From Deltaproteobacteria bacterium (GTDB taxonomy: Bacteria; UBA10199; JACPAL01), in NCBI GenBank assembly GCA_016180855.1, contig JACPAL010000003.1, positions 62,001 through 126,000 on the forward strand: a stretch of DNA of 64,000 nt, read 5' to 3'. The first letter of the stretch is position 1, and each line of letters begins with the position of its first letter. The notes beneath the pieces are model-generated. The model made no database searches. It saw nothing but the letters and a program-made list of their open reading frames with translations, and was not told the DNA's origin. Both the position numbers and the translations under genes were made by a program. Below are positions 55,517-64,000 of this stretch, one piece after another.

Positions 55517-56092
55517 ATGTTGCCACTGACGGGAGAACTTAAAAAGGAGCTGTGGAGAAAATTCATCCACATGGGGATCATCATTGCCCTGCCGATTGCG
55601 GCCATTTCGAAGGGGGTTCTCGTTCTCGTGATTGTTGCTTGTGCCATCATGTATCTCTCCCACGAATCCTTTGTTCGTCAGGGAGGATCAGTTCCATTTC
55701 TATCGGAGGCGGTCGCCAAGGCGAAACGGCTTCGTGAAAAAGAGATTGCCCAATCCCCGTTTTTTATGGGGTTGGGGGTTGGAATCACCCTGCTTGTCTT
55801 TCCGTTCAAGCCGGCTGCGGCCGGACTTCTGCAACTGGCGTTTGCCGATGTTGCCTCTGCCATCATCGGGATTACTTACGGGAAACACAAACTAAAGCAC
55901 TCTCCCAAGAAGAGCTGGGAGGGGACGACTGCCTATTTCCTGACCGCGCTTATTGTGATGGCGTTTTTCTATTCCTGGCCGATCGCCATCTTTTTGGCGA
56001 TCGTTGGTGCCTTCATTGAATCACTTCCGTACCAGGATTGGGACAATCTGCTGATTCCCCTGGGAGTTGCCGCCTTGGCCTCTTTGTTTTAG
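55517..56092 (+). CDS. Diacylglycerol/polyprenol kinase family protein (CTP-dependent type)
   Basis: 191 residues, about five to six membrane helices. ELKKELWRKFIHMGIII, QLAFADVASAIIGITYGKHK and HSPKKSWEGTTAYFLTALIV are the SEC59/DGK1 family motifs; the last is the probable CTP site. Members phosphorylate a lipid alcohol (diacylglycerol, dolichol or phytol). Directly behind a PAP2 phosphatase, it suggests a lipid phosphorylation/dephosphorylation pair. Substrate unknown. Confidence 0.88.
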   Translation: MLPLTGELKKELWRKFIHMGIIIALPIAAISKGVLVLVIVACAIMYLSHESFVRQGGSVPFLSEAVAKAKRLREKEIAQSPFFMGLGVGITLLVFPFKPAAAGLLQLAFADVASAIIGITYGKHKLKHSPKKSWEGTTAYFLTALIVMAFFYSWPIAIFLAIVGAFIESLPYQDWDNLLIPLGVAALASLF

Positions 56093-56110
56093 AGAGCTGA
56101 CTTTTCCTAT

Positions 56111-57109
56111 TCAGAGTGCCTTGATGATGGCGTGTGCAAATTCGGTTGTGCGGGCCGTTCCCCCCAAATCCGCTGTGAGGACCCTCCCGGTTTTGAGAAC
56201 TTTGTTGACGGCCCGGCGTATCTTGTGAGCAGGTCGGTGTTCTCCCAGATAATCGAGCATCATCGCGCCGCTTAAGATCAGTGCCGTCGGATTGGCCTTG
56301 TTCTTGCCGGCGATATCCGGTGCCGTTCCATGAACGGCCTCGAAAATCGCCCCCTTTTCACCGATGTTGGCGGCTGGCACGACCCCCAATCCTCCGACAA
56401 GCCCGGCGGCCAGATCCGAGACAATATCACCGTACAAATTTTCCAGAAGAAGAATGTCAAACTGCTGGGGTCTTAAAACCAGTTGCTGGCAGGCGTTGTC
56501 GACGATAATCTCATCATATTTGATCCTTGGATTTGCCTTGGCCACTTTTCGTGCGCAGTCCAAAAAAAGCCCGTCGGAGAGCTTCATAATATTGGCCTTG
56601 TGAACCGCCGTTATCCTCTTGCGACCCTGTTTCTTTGCATACTGAAAGGCAAACTCTGCAATCCGGAGGGAGGCTTTTCGTGTGATCACCTTGATCGATT
56701 CGACAACGCCCGGCGCCACGATATGCTCAATGCCGGAATAGAGATCCTCCGTGTTCTCACGAAGGATGACGAGATCGACGTCGTGAAATCGGCTCCGGAT
56801 ACCCTCCAGGCTCTTTGCCGGCCTTACGTTGGCGTAGAGTTTGAGTTGTTTTCGGAGCAGGACATTGACACTCGGGAAGCCTGTGGCAATCGGCGTCGCC
56901 AAGGGTCCTTTAAGGGCGATCCTGTTTTTGCGGATCGACCGGAGCGTCTTTTCCGGGAGTGGATGATTCGCTTTTTCTATCCCCTTTTGGCCGGCGCTCA
57001 CCTCTTCCCAGATGATCCTGACCCCAGTCGCCTCAAGAATCTCACGCGTCGCCGCGACAATTTCGGGGCCTATGCCGTCACCAACAATAAGGGAGATCCG
57101 GTAAGTCAT
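56111..57109 (-). CDS. Isocitrate dehydrogenase, NAD-type
   Basis: 332 residues of the isocitrate/isopropylmalate dehydrogenase family. Substrate-site Ser in FPSVNVLLRKQLKLYANVRP fits isocitrate. RENTEDLYSGIEH, the Lys in VHKANIMKLSDGLF, and the Asp pair in IIVDNACQ and YGDIVSDLAAG complete the site. HGTAPDIAGKNKANPTAL lacks the Lys/Tyr pair of NADP enzymes, implying NAD use. It follows nuoI by six bases. With the Kor genes downstream on the other strand it gives two consecutive TCA steps. Confidence 0.9.
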   Translation of the reverse strand: MTYRISLIVGDGIGPEIVAATREILEATGVRIIWEEVSAGQKGIEKANHPLPEKTLRSIRKNRIALKGPLATPIATGFPSVNVLLRKQLKLYANVRPAKSLEGIRSRFHDVDLVILRENTEDLYSGIEHIVAPGVVESIKVITRKASLRIAEFAFQYAKKQGRKRITAVHKANIMKLSDGLFLDCARKVAKANPRIKYDEIIVDNACQQLVLRPQQFDILLLENLYGDIVSDLAAGLVGGLGVVPAANIGEKGAIFEAVHGTAPDIAGKNKANPTALILSGAMMLDYLGEHRPAHKIRRAVNKVLKTGRVLTADLGGTARTTEFAHAIIKAL

Positions 57110-57115
57110 TCTTTC

Positions 57116-57634
57116 TTAAGGAGCAATCGAGTGGGAGTCCATCCCGTTCGGATGATTATTTAAAAGGTAATCGATATCCAAGATAAATTCCTCCCGGCTG
57201 TACCCCGCCATGTCCACCTTTTTGGTATCCATCCGGACTGCATCGCAAGGACAGGCCTCGACGCAGAGTCCACAAAAGACGCAACGGAGGAGGTTGATAT
57301 TGTAAACAACAGGGTACTTTTCAATTTTTGGGTCCGGGTTTTCGGCGGCAACAATCTCAATACAGTCAGCCGGGCAGGCAGTGGCACAGAGCATGCAGGC
57401 AGTGCAACGAACCGATTCATCCGGACGTTTCATGAGCCGATGTTCTGCACGATACCCATCTGGAATCGGCTTGGGTTGTTCGGGATACTCATAGGTTGCT
57501 ATCTTTTCAATCCGCAGGAGGTTTTTGAGTAGATGCTTCAAGGTGGTCCAAAGACCCGTTACGATGGGGAAAAGATAGCTTCTCTCCCAGAACGTCATCG
57601 GTCTCTGGTAAAGGACCTTTACTTTTGCTTCCAT
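57116..57634 (-). CDS. nuoI: NADH-quinone oxidoreductase subunit I
   Basis: 172 residues; carries the two 4Fe-4S clusters (N6a, N6b) of complex I. The ligands are CTACMLCATACP and CVFCGLCVEACP. The N-terminal amphipathic region (SYLFPIVTGLWTTLKHLLKN) lies against the membrane arm. The tail is extended. It is apart from nuoG and nuoH (24-27 kb) and forms a pair with the isocitrate dehydrogenase gene. Confidence 0.95.
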   Translation of the reverse strand: MEAKVKVLYQRPMTFWERSYLFPIVTGLWTTLKHLLKNLLRIEKIATYEYPEQPKPIPDGYRAEHRLMKRPDESVRCTACMLCATACPADCIEIVAAENPDPKIEKYPVVYNINLLRCVFCGLCVEACPCDAVRMDTKKVDMAGYSREEFILDIDYLLNNHPNGMDSHSIAP

Positions 57635-57733
57635 CTATGTTGTTAGCTCGCACAATCCAACAATCAAAGTCAACGATCGGCCTTAAGTAGCTGAATTGAC
57701 AGTCAGACGGGGTTGGAGCTAAAGTGGTTCCCG

Positions 57734-58207
57734 ATGGCAAAAGACCTTGGTAAAGTTTTAAAAGAGACAAAAATCCAGTCGCTCAGCCTGAGGAAGCCCC
57801 TCTGCGTAAAGGGAGATGTTACGATTGAAAAGGTGATTTCCCTTATGGAGCAGCAAAGGACCGGTAGTGCATTGATAGAAGAGCATGAAAAACCGGTCGG
57901 TATTTTTACTGAACAGGATCTCTTGAAGAGGGTGATTGAGCCGGTTTTAAGTCTCAAGACGGCAGTTCAAGAGGTGATGACCCCGGCCCCCAAGACCTTA
58001 AAATTTGACGATTCCGTAGCTGATGCAATCAAGGTGATGAGTGAGGGGGGGTACCGTCATATCCCACTTGTCGATCATCATGGGAAGATTCAGGGAATTC
58101 TATCGGTTCGGGAACTGATCCGGCATCTTGCGGAACATTTTCCGCATGAGGTTTATAATTTACCGCCTGATATCCATCAGGTTCAACGTGCACCTGATGG
58201 GGCCTAA
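57734..58207 (+). CDS. CBS-domain pair protein upstream of korAB
   Basis: 157 residues consisting of two CBS domains. The second ends PHxP-type YRHIPLVDHHGKIQGILSVR; the first has TGSALIEEHEKPVGIFTEQD. Such pairs bind AMP, ATP or other adenylates and report energy state. Start ATG 57734; no close ribosome-binding site. TTGACA at 57696-57701 is 17 bases before CTAAAG, a weak promoter candidate that would give a very short leader. It lies 12 bases before korA, whose sister CBS gene follows korB, so a role with the oxidoreductase is likely. Confidence 0.86.
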   Translation: MAKDLGKVLKETKIQSLSLRKPLCVKGDVTIEKVISLMEQQRTGSALIEEHEKPVGIFTEQDLLKRVIEPVLSLKTAVQEVMTPAPKTLKFDDSVADAIKVMSEGGYRHIPLVDHHGKIQGILSVRELIRHLAEHFPHEVYNLPPDIHQVQRAPDGA

Positions 58208-58219
58208 AAAGGAGAGGGC

Positions 58220-60088
58220 ATGAAGGAGCTTGAGGAAAAAGAGAGCGTCGTCATCCGGTTTGCCGGTGATTCCGGTGACGGGATGCAGCTTACGGGAACC
58301 CAGTTTACGAGCACAGCGGCAGTGATTGGCAACGATCTGGCGACCCTTCCGGATTACCCTGCAGAGATCAGGGCCCCCGCCGGCAGCCTTGCCGGTGTCT
58401 CCGGTTTTCAGCTTAACTTTTCGTCAAAGGATATTCGTACACCGGGGGATGCACCCGATGTCCTGGTTGCGATGAATCCGGCCGCCCTCAAGGCGAACAT
58501 TCGGGATTTAAAAGAGGGGGGGATGTTGATTCTCAATGAGGATGCCTTCACACCCCAGGGATTGAAGAAGGCGAACTATACCTCCAATCCCCTGGAGGAT
58601 GATTCCCTCACGAAATACGAGCTCTACAAATTACCGATTACCACGCTGACCGTTAATGCCCTGCATGATACCGGGTTGACCAAGAAAGAGATCGATCGAT
58701 GCAAAAACTTTTTTGCATTGGGTCTGATGTTTTGGCTCTATGACCGGCCGCTGGACGTGACAATCGACTGGATTAGCACCAAGTTCAAAAATAAGCCGGT
58801 TATGATTGATGCGAACGTCAAGGCCCTCAAGGGTGGGTTTCACTATGGAGAGACAGCCGAGATCTTCAAGAGGCATTACCATGTTGCCAAAGCAAAACTG
58901 CCGCCGGGGCGGTATCGCAATATCACCGGTAACGAGGCAAGTGCGTTGGGTTTTATTGCAGCAGCGGAGAGGGCCGGCAAACCGCTTTTTTACGCCAGCT
59001 ATCCGATTACCCCTGCGTCCGATATCCTCCACGAATTATCACGACACAAAAATTTTGGGGTAAGGACCTTTCAGGCAGAGGATGAGATTGCAGCGATGGG
59101 GGCTGCGATTGGGGCCTCCTTTGCCGGGGCCGTCTCTCTGACAGGCTCGAGCGGACCCGGAATTGCCTTGAAGAGTGAGGGAATGAACCTTGCCGTGATG
59201 ACGGAACTGCCGATGGTGATTGTTGATGTCCAGAGAGGGGGGCCGTCGACCGGTTTGCCGACAAAGACGGAACAGGCGGATCTGTTGCAGGTGATTTTTG
59301 GGCGCAATTCGGAGAGTCCTCTGCCCGTTGTTGCCCCCTCCACTCCCTCGGACTGTTTTGCTATGGCGATTGAGGCGTTTCGCATTGCCTTGAAGTATAT
59401 GACCCCTGTTATTTATCTCTCGGATGGGTATCTGGGAAACGGTTCGGAGCCATGGTTGCTCCCTTCTATTGACAGTCTGCCAAATCTTGAGGTTCGGCAT
59501 CCAACGGCCGACGGGCCAAAATTTTATCCCTATCAACGGGATCCGAAGACATTGGCTCGCCCTTGGGCGGTTCCGGGAACTGCCGGTCTTGAGCATCGAA
59601 TCGGTGGTTTGGAAAAAGAAAATGTCACGGGCAACGTCAGTTATGATCCGAAGAATCATGAACTGATGTGTCAACTTCGTGCTGAAAAGATAGCCCGTAT
59701 TGCCGATGATATCCCCGAGGCGAAAGCCGTCGGCTGCCAACGCGGGGATCTCCTTCTTGTGGGATGGGGCGGAACCTTCGGGGCGATCTCTTCTGCCGCA
59801 GAAGAGTTGCAGAGGGAGGGTTATTCCGTTGCCCATCTCCATTTAAAGCACTTAAATCCATTTCCCAGGAATCTGGGAGAGGTCCTGTCCCGGTTTGAGA
59901 CGGTGATTGCGGCAGAACTCAACTTCGGTCAGTTGGCATTTCTTTTGAGAGGTAAATATCTCTTTGACGTCAAATCGCTCTCGAAGGTCCAGGGGCAACC
60001 GTTCACCATTGCTGAAATTGTCCAGGGGGTGAAGCGTTTCCTGAAAACAGAAGAGGTTCGATCATGGCAGAAAAAATCGCTGGCTTGA
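58220..60088 (+). CDS. korA: 2-oxoacid:ferredoxin oxidoreductase, fused gamma-alpha subunit
   Basis: 622 residues, probably the 2-oxoglutarate enzyme making succinyl-CoA with ferredoxin. The gamma domain comes first ([20 protein letters not shown] to about residue 190). Then the alpha domain: [60 protein letters not shown] and [40 protein letters not shown] is family-typical. The ATG has AAGGAGAG upstream. Overlaps korB by 25 bases. Substrate choice follows family likeness and the neighbouring isocitrate dehydrogenase. Confidence 0.94.
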   Translation: MKELEEKESVVIRFAGDSGDGMQLTGTQFTSTAAVIGNDLATLPDYPAEIRAPAGSLAGVSGFQLNFSSKDIRTPGDAPDVLVAMNPAALKANIRDLKEGGMLILNEDAFTPQGLKKANYTSNPLEDDSLTKYELYKLPITTLTVNALHDTGLTKKEIDRCKNFFALGLMFWLYDRPLDVTIDWISTKFKNKPVMIDANVKALKGGFHYGETAEIFKRHYHVAKAKLPPGRYRNITGNEASALGFIAAAERAGKPLFYASYPITPASDILHELSRHKNFGVRTFQAEDEIAAMGAAIGASFAGAVSLTGSSGPGIALKSEGMNLAVMTELPMVIVDVQRGGPSTGLPTKTEQADLLQVIFGRNSESPLPVVAPSTPSDCFAMAIEAFRIALKYMTPVIYLSDGYLGNGSEPWLLPSIDSLPNLEVRHPTADGPKFYPYQRDPKTLARPWAVPGTAGLEHRIGGLEKENVTGNVSYDPKNHELMCQLRAEKIARIADDIPEAKAVGCQRGDLLLVGWGGTFGAISSAAEELQREGYSVAHLHLKHLNPFPRNLGEVLSRFETVIAAELNFGQLAFLLRGKYLFDVKSLSKVQGQPFTIAEIVQGVKRFLKTEEVRSWQKKSLA

Positions 60089-61092
60089 CCGCCAGCCGTA
60101 CCAGACAGGATTTCGTCTCCAGCCAGGATGTTCGCTGGTGTCCGGGCTGTGGTGATTATGCGATTCTTTCACAAGTTCAAAAAGTACTCGCCGAGCTCAA
60201 CGTACCACGTGAGAATTACGTTTTTGTCTCCGGAATCGGATGTTCCTCGCGACTTCCTTATTATGTGAACACCTATGGATTCCACTCGATTCACGGTCGT
60301 GCACCGGCCGTCGCTACGGGAATCAAGGCCTATCGACCGGAGCTTTCAGTCTGGGTTGCCACGGGAGACGGGGATGCGCTTTCCATTGGGGGCAACCACC
60401 TCTTTCATGCCCTTCGCAGGAACATCGACCTCAAGATTCTTCTCTTCAACAACCGGATTTACGGTTTGACCAAGGGACAATACTCCCCGACATCGGAGTT
60501 TGGTAAGAAGACAAAGTCCTCCCCAGCGGGGGTTATCGATTATCCGGTCAATACCCTCTCCTTCGCCTTGGGCTGTGAAGGGACGTTTGTGGCAAGGACC
60601 ATTGACAGTGACACCAGGCACCTCGGGGAAATGATCAAGAGGGTGGGCGAGCACAAGGGTGCGGCTTTTCTGGAGATCTACCAGAATTGTGTTATTTTCA
60701 ACGATGAGGCGTTTAAAGAGGTGACGGATCGCGCAGTTCGTGAAGAGACGACAATTCTCTTGGAGCACGGAAAACCGCTTATTTTTGGTAAAAATCGCGA
60801 GAAGGGGATCCGCTTGAACGGGCTTGAACTGGAAGTTGTCACCTTAGGCAACGGTTATACAGAGAAAGATCTCCTGGTTCATGATGAGAAAACCGCTGAT
60901 CCCTCTTACGCCTTTCTGTTGTCACGCATGGAGTTGCCAAAATTTCCGATACCAATCGGTGTTTTCAGGGCTGTCGAACGCCCCTCTTACGACCATCTTC
61001 TCGAGGAGCAGATTCGTCAAAGTACCAAGGCGATGGGGAAGGGAAGTCTTGAAAAACTCCTGAATTCAGGGGAGACCTGGACGGTTACATGA
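60064..61092 (+). CDS. korB: 2-oxoacid:ferredoxin oxidoreductase, beta subunit
   Basis: 342 residues; holds thiamine pyrophosphate and a 4Fe-4S site. [15 protein letters not shown] carries two Cys, and [19 protein letters not shown] the third. The thiamine-binding motif runs from [20 protein letters not shown] to [16 protein letters not shown]. It begins inside the end of korA and ends ATGA with the zinc-ribbon/CBS gene. No delta or separate ferredoxin gene is present. Confidence 0.95.
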   Translation: MAEKIAGLTASRTRQDFVSSQDVRWCPGCGDYAILSQVQKVLAELNVPRENYVFVSGIGCSSRLPYYVNTYGFHSIHGRAPAVATGIKAYRPELSVWVATGDGDALSIGGNHLFHALRRNIDLKILLFNNRIYGLTKGQYSPTSEFGKKTKSSPAGVIDYPVNTLSFALGCEGTFVARTIDSDTRHLGEMIKRVGEHKGAAFLEIYQNCVIFNDEAFKEVTDRAVREETTILLEHGKPLIFGKNREKGIRLNGLELEVVTLGNGYTEKDLLVHDEKTADPSYAFLLSRMELPKFPIPIGVFRAVERPSYDHLLEEQIRQSTKAMGKGSLEKLLNSGETWTVT

Positions 61093-61595
61093 AGTGTCCT
61101 TACTGTGGTTCTGTCAATATGGCCGGTTCTGATGATTGTGAATATTGTCAGGGAAATCTTTCATCACTGGACGGTGTTTTACTCACAAAAAACAGAATCA
61201 AGAAAATACTGATGGAGGATCCTGTCTCCCATCTTGAGCCGAAGGCAGCGACCGTCGTTGCACCGACCTTGTCTGTCAAGGAGGCGATAAGCCTTATGAA
61301 CAGGAAAAAGGTCAGTTGCCTGCTTGTCGGAGAGACCACCAATATCCATGGAATATTGACAGAGAGGGACATCCTCTTCAAGGTGATTGCCAAGAAGAGG
61401 CGACCGGAGGATGTTTCTGTGAGTGAGGTGATGACGGGATCTCCCGTAACTTTGGAGGAGGAAGACTCTCTGGCCTGTGCGGTGAACAAAATGTCGCTTG
61501 GCGGTTACCGCCATCTTCCTATTCTGGGAAAAGGAAAGCCGGTTGGGGTTATCTCTATCCAGGACCTCCTGAAACACCTTGCTTCTTTCTTGTAG
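61089..61595 (+). CDS. Zinc-ribbon plus CBS-pair protein downstream of korB
   Basis: 168 residues. An N-terminal zinc ribbon has CPYCGS and CEYCQG, and two CBS domains follow (VVAPTLSVKEAISLMNRKK to about 110; EVMTGSPVTLEEEDSLACAV, then YRHLPILGKGKPVGVISIQD). It overlaps korB by four bases and is thus part of the Kor operon. CBS pairs usually bind adenylates. It is not a simple duplicate of the CBS gene at 57734, because only this one has the ribbon. Role inferred as sensor or partner of Kor. Confidence 0.88.
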   Translation: MKCPYCGSVNMAGSDDCEYCQGNLSSLDGVLLTKNRIKKILMEDPVSHLEPKAATVVAPTLSVKEAISLMNRKKVSCLLVGETTNIHGILTERDILFKVIAKKRRPEDVSVSEVMTGSPVTLEEEDSLACAVNKMSLGGYRHLPILGKGKPVGVISIQDLLKHLASFL

Positions 61596-61663
61596 ATAGG
61601 GTTGCCGGATTTTCCCAGTTCTTCATAGACATCTAGGCAGAAATTCCCTATTTTTGGGCTATC

Positions 61664-62551
61664 TTGGGGAAGATAAGACCACTTAAAAAAGGATCTCTGA
61701 TCGGGATAGCCGCTCCCGCCTCGCCGTTCGATCGCAGAAAGTTCAGGCAGGCGATTCAAAATCTCTGCCACCTCGGGTTTCGAACGACGTTTCAGAACGG
61801 AATTTTTTCAAAAAAACAATATTTAGCGGGTGATGACAAAAGGCGGTCCCGGGAGATCAATCGGTTGCTGAACAACCCCCGTGTTGAGGCGATTTTATTT
61901 GCTCGAGGTGGTTATGGTTCCGTACGACTGCTCCCTCTCCTTCCAAAAAAGATTTCAAATTTTAAGGTCATTATGGGCCTCAGTGACCTCACCATCCTTC
62001 TGGGGTATCTTTGGAAAAGGTATCGCCTTCCGACCCTCTATGGGCCTCTTGTTGCACCCCACTTGAAGGATCATCGCTATGCCGACAAGGTTCTCCGCGT
62101 CTTGAGTGAGCCCGATTTTTTTAAGCGGCAGTCTCTGGCCGGAACGCTTCTGATTCGTCCCGGTCGATCGAGAGGCCGTCTTGTAGGAGGTTGTCTCTCT
62201 CTTGTCGTCTCGTCGCTTGCGACTCCGTATGAGGTCGATACTTGTAACACCCTGCTGTTTCTTGAGGATACCGAGGAGGAGCCTTACGCCGTCGACCGGA
62301 TGGTGACCCAGTTGATTCAGGCCGGAAAATTGCGAATGGTCAAGGGGATTATCCTTGGCAGTTTTTGTTGGAAGAAGAGGCCCTTCCCGAAGGAAATTCT
62401 GGAGGTCTTTCGAGACCGCCTTGGAAACTTTCAAGGGCCTGTCCTCTGGGGGGTTCCATTTGGGCACCTCAGGCATCCTTCTATTATTCCGTACGGAGGT
62501 GTCGGTCGGATTGAGGGAAGAAAATTATTTATTGAAAAGGGGATTTTTTAG
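61664..62551 (+). CDS. ldcA: Muramoyltetrapeptide (LD-) carboxypeptidase, S66 family
   Basis: Cleaves the terminal D-Ala from recycled muropeptide tetrapeptides. 295 residues from a TTG at 61664, with no ATG nearby. N-terminal LIGIAAPASPFDRRKF; GGYGSVRLLPLL; the Ser nucleophile near residue 107 in IMGLSDLTILLGYL (GxSD); Glu in LFLEDTEEEPYAVDRM; and His in GVPFGHLRHPSIIPYGG. All triad positions are present. No signal peptide, as expected for the cytoplasmic enzyme. It heads the LdcA-hydrolase-Mpl series. Confidence 0.9.
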   Translation: MGKIRPLKKGSLIGIAAPASPFDRRKFRQAIQNLCHLGFRTTFQNGIFSKKQYLAGDDKRRSREINRLLNNPRVEAILFARGGYGSVRLLPLLPKKISNFKVIMGLSDLTILLGYLWKRYRLPTLYGPLVAPHLKDHRYADKVLRVLSEPDFFKRQSLAGTLLIRPGRSRGRLVGGCLSLVVSSLATPYEVDTCNTLLFLEDTEEEPYAVDRMVTQLIQAGKLRMVKGIILGSFCWKKRPFPKEILEVFRDRLGNFQGPVLWGVPFGHLRHPSIIPYGGVGRIEGRKLFIEKGIF

Positions 62552-62553
62552 AT

Positions 62554-63657
62554 ATGCCGCGCTTTGAAGAAGAGATTTATCAGGTCACCGAATCCCATAA
62601 AATACCGGGGGTCTCGCTGCTTGTGGCCCGAGGAGAGGAGATCCTCTATCAGAATCAGTTTGGCCTTGCCTCCCTGCTGCCCCTCAAGACTCCGCTTCAA
62701 TCCCATCACCTGTTTGACATCGCCTCACTGACGAAGCCGGTCGTGACAACAACCCTCCTGTTGTTGAAAAGGAAGACCGATCGATTGAGCCTTGATACAC
62801 CGCTTGTGAAACAGTTGCCTGAGTTGAGCGAAGGAGAAAAAGAGAGGATCACGCTACGTCACCTGCTCAAACATACGTCGGGTCTTCCTGCCTGGAAGGC
62901 CTTCTATGAGGAGATACGCCTCAGCCATCCTGATCTCTGGGGGAAGCGGGATTGTGGTCAGATCTACCTTGACAAGATTTCCCACGAATCCCTCGAGGTG
63001 CCGATCGCTTATCGGAGGATTTACAGCGACTTGGGATTTATCCTCCTGGGTCTTTATCTGGAACGTCTCCAAGGAAAACCGCTTGATCAGCTTTTTTCTG
63101 AGTGTGTCGCCTCTCCTTTGGGGCTTTCCCAGACCCGCTTTATCTCCAACGAGGCCCCACCGATCGATCGAACCCTCTTTGTCTCAACAGAAAACTCTCC
63201 GGTTCGTCAAAAAATTCTCCAAGGAGAGGTCCACGATGAAAATGCCTACTGTCTCGGGGGGGTTGCCGGTCATGCCGGTCTTTTCTCAAACAGCCTGGAC
63301 CTGCACCGGTTTCTGTACGAAATTGAGAAGGGATATCACGGTCAGAGTGAATTTTTTCCGCAGGAAGACCTTCATGAGTTTATCGGACCCAAGGTAAAAA
63401 TAAAATTGGGATGGGACACCCCCGAAGGGGAGAACTCGCAGGCCGGAATACATTTTTCGAGAAATTCCATAGGTCACCTCGGTTATACCGGCTGCTCTTT
63501 TTGGATTGATCTGGACCGGAAGTTTCATATTATCCTTCTGACAAATCGTGTTCATCCTTCTTCTCAGGACGAAACGATCAAGACGTTCCGCCCTCGCCTC
63601 CACAATCTTATCTATGAGGAGCTGATTTTGCCATGTCTCCCAAAAGAATCCACTTAA
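62554..63657 (+). CDS. Serine hydrolase of the beta-lactamase/PBP-like family
   Basis: 367 residues. Active-site Ser58 and Lys61 are in DIASLTKPVVTT (SxxK). YSDLGFILLGLYLE supplies the Tyr of the second motif (YxN-like, here YSD), and GHLGYTGCSF the third (HxG, replacing KTG). This fits class C-type esterases and D-amino-acid peptidases rather than true beta-lactamases. No signal peptide, so it is cytoplasmic. Between ldcA and mpl, it may process recycled wall peptides. It overlaps mpl by 25 bases. Confidence 0.88.
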   Translation: MPRFEEEIYQVTESHKIPGVSLLVARGEEILYQNQFGLASLLPLKTPLQSHHLFDIASLTKPVVTTTLLLLKRKTDRLSLDTPLVKQLPELSEGEKERITLRHLLKHTSGLPAWKAFYEEIRLSHPDLWGKRDCGQIYLDKISHESLEVPIAYRRIYSDLGFILLGLYLERLQGKPLDQLFSECVASPLGLSQTRFISNEAPPIDRTLFVSTENSPVRQKILQGEVHDENAYCLGGVAGHAGLFSNSLDLHRFLYEIEKGYHGQSEFFPQEDLHEFIGPKVKIKLGWDTPEGENSQAGIHFSRNSIGHLGYTGCSFWIDLDRKFHIILLTNRVHPSSQDETIKTFRPRLHNLIYEELILPCLPKEST

Positions 63658-64000
63658 TTGCCACCTGCGGGATGGGGATGGCCTCTCTGGCAGGACTTCT
63701 GAAGGGAAAGGGATATGCCGTTAGCGGTTCTGATCAGAATGTTTATCCCCCCATGAGTCACCAGCTGGAGTCCCTTGGAATTCCAATTCGTTCCCCCTTT
63801 AGTCCGGAGAATCTCAATCCGACTCCCGATCTCGTGATTGTTGGTAATGCGGTCTCACGGAATAACCCGGAGGTGGAGGCCATGCTTGCCAGAGGGCTCC
63901 CCTATCTCTCCATGCCACAGGCGCTCCATGATTTTTTCTTAAAAGACCGCTTCCCGATTGTGATTGCGGGAACCCACGGCAAGACAACCACATCGGCACT
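63633..64000 (+). CDS. mpl: UDP-N-acetylmuramate:L-Ala-gamma-D-Glu-meso-DAP ligase, 3' part missing
   Basis: Ligates recycled tripeptide to UDP-MurNAc. Only the first ~122 residues are in the window. They include HLIATCGMGMASLAGLLK, GSDQNVYPPMSHQLESLGI and the P-loop VIAGTHGKTTTSA. NVYPPMS distinguishes Mpl from MurC. Start ATG 63633, within the end of the serine-hydrolase gene. With LdcA, which makes the tripeptide, it forms a murein-recycling pathway. Confidence 0.9.
   Translation, partial: MSPKRIHLIATCGMGMASLAGLLKGKGYAVSGSDQNVYPPMSHQLESLGIPIRSPFSPENLNPTPDLVIVGNAVSRNNPEVEAMLARGLPYLSMPQALHDFFLKDRFPIVIAGTHGKTTTSA

Overview
The window looks like a chromosomal segment of an uncultured Gram-negative bacterium. 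Evidence for a Gram-negative envelope: an OmpA-type protein with a barrel-like N-terminus, a second outer-membrane barrel, lipoproteins, murein-recycling enzymes and complex I genes. A histone-fold protein, an Rsm22-type methyltransferase-like protein, two DUF507 proteins and a ferredoxin-linked 2-oxoacid oxidoreductase together suggest the former Deltaproteobacteria (Bdellovibrionota or UBA10199-like). This placement is an inference. Coding density is high, with many 4-nt ATGA overlaps and several overlapping convergent gene ends. I see no phage, integrase, transposase or CRISPR array, and no gene-free stretch above 300 bases.

Layout. 1-2.6 kb: lysine epsilon-aminotransferase (cut by the window edge) and an ALDH7-type semialdehyde dehydrogenase, together a lysine-to-aminoadipate pathway. 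2.6-4 kb: an accessory patch in which three copies of one GC-rich repeat flank a small Cys-motif gene and a DUF559 nuclease-like gene; the last copy has become the 3' end of aspS. 5.7-9 kb: envelope proteins (Pro-rich, OmpA-like) and a second Cys-motif gene coupled to another orphan. 9-13.5 kb: minus-strand operon bolA-proB-proA-rsfS-gpmI. 13.6-13.9 kb: a palindromic repeat touching the stop of a 68-aa histone-fold gene. 14-19 kb: an RsuA/RluB-type pseudouridine synthase, orphan genes and an outer-membrane barrel. 19-21.3 kb: groES-groEL with a clear promoter and terminator. 21.3-28 kb: mnmE, orphans, a short nuoG plus nuoH, and an M19 dipeptidase. 28-31 kb: DAHP synthase, an orphan membrane protein and tandem DUF507 genes. 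31-34.7 kb: gap-pgk-tpiA-secG and tRNA-Leu(GAG). 35-38.7 kb: Rsm22-like protein, RluD-type pseudouridine synthase, DcrB-like protein and DUF2400. 38.9-43.4 kb: glutamate synthase large subunit. 43.7-47 kb: a large orphan lipoprotein and a TraB/ChaN-like protein whose ribosome-binding site lies in a hairpin. 47.2-50 kb: ilvC, MEMO-type protein, second DAHP synthase. 50.2-53.3 kb: an orphan secreted protein with an HEGWH motif coupled to a membrane-anchored helical protein. 53.4-56 kb: gltX, PAP2 phosphatase, CTP-dependent lipid-kinase-like protein. 56-61.6 kb: NAD-type isocitrate dehydrogenase and nuoI on the minus strand, then korA-korB bracketed by two CBS-domain genes on the plus strand. 61.7-64 kb: LdcA, a serine hydrolase and the start of Mpl, a murein-recycling cluster running off the window.

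How the genes fit together. The metabolic genes give lower glycolysis (gap, pgk, tpiA, gpmI), two oxidative TCA steps (Idh, Kor) linked to respiration (nuoG, nuoH, nuoI, split over two loci), glutamate and proline synthesis, branched-chain amino acid synthesis and the entry to aromatic synthesis. The best candidates for undescribed biology are: the repeat-bounded DUF559 cassette; the two-member CxxGDxYSCGAxSAL family; the palindromic element pair sharing an ATCTGCTGCGTT core but with different self-complementary ends; the histone-fold protein; the secreted HExxH protein pair; and the hairpin over the ribosome-binding site at 45.9 kb.
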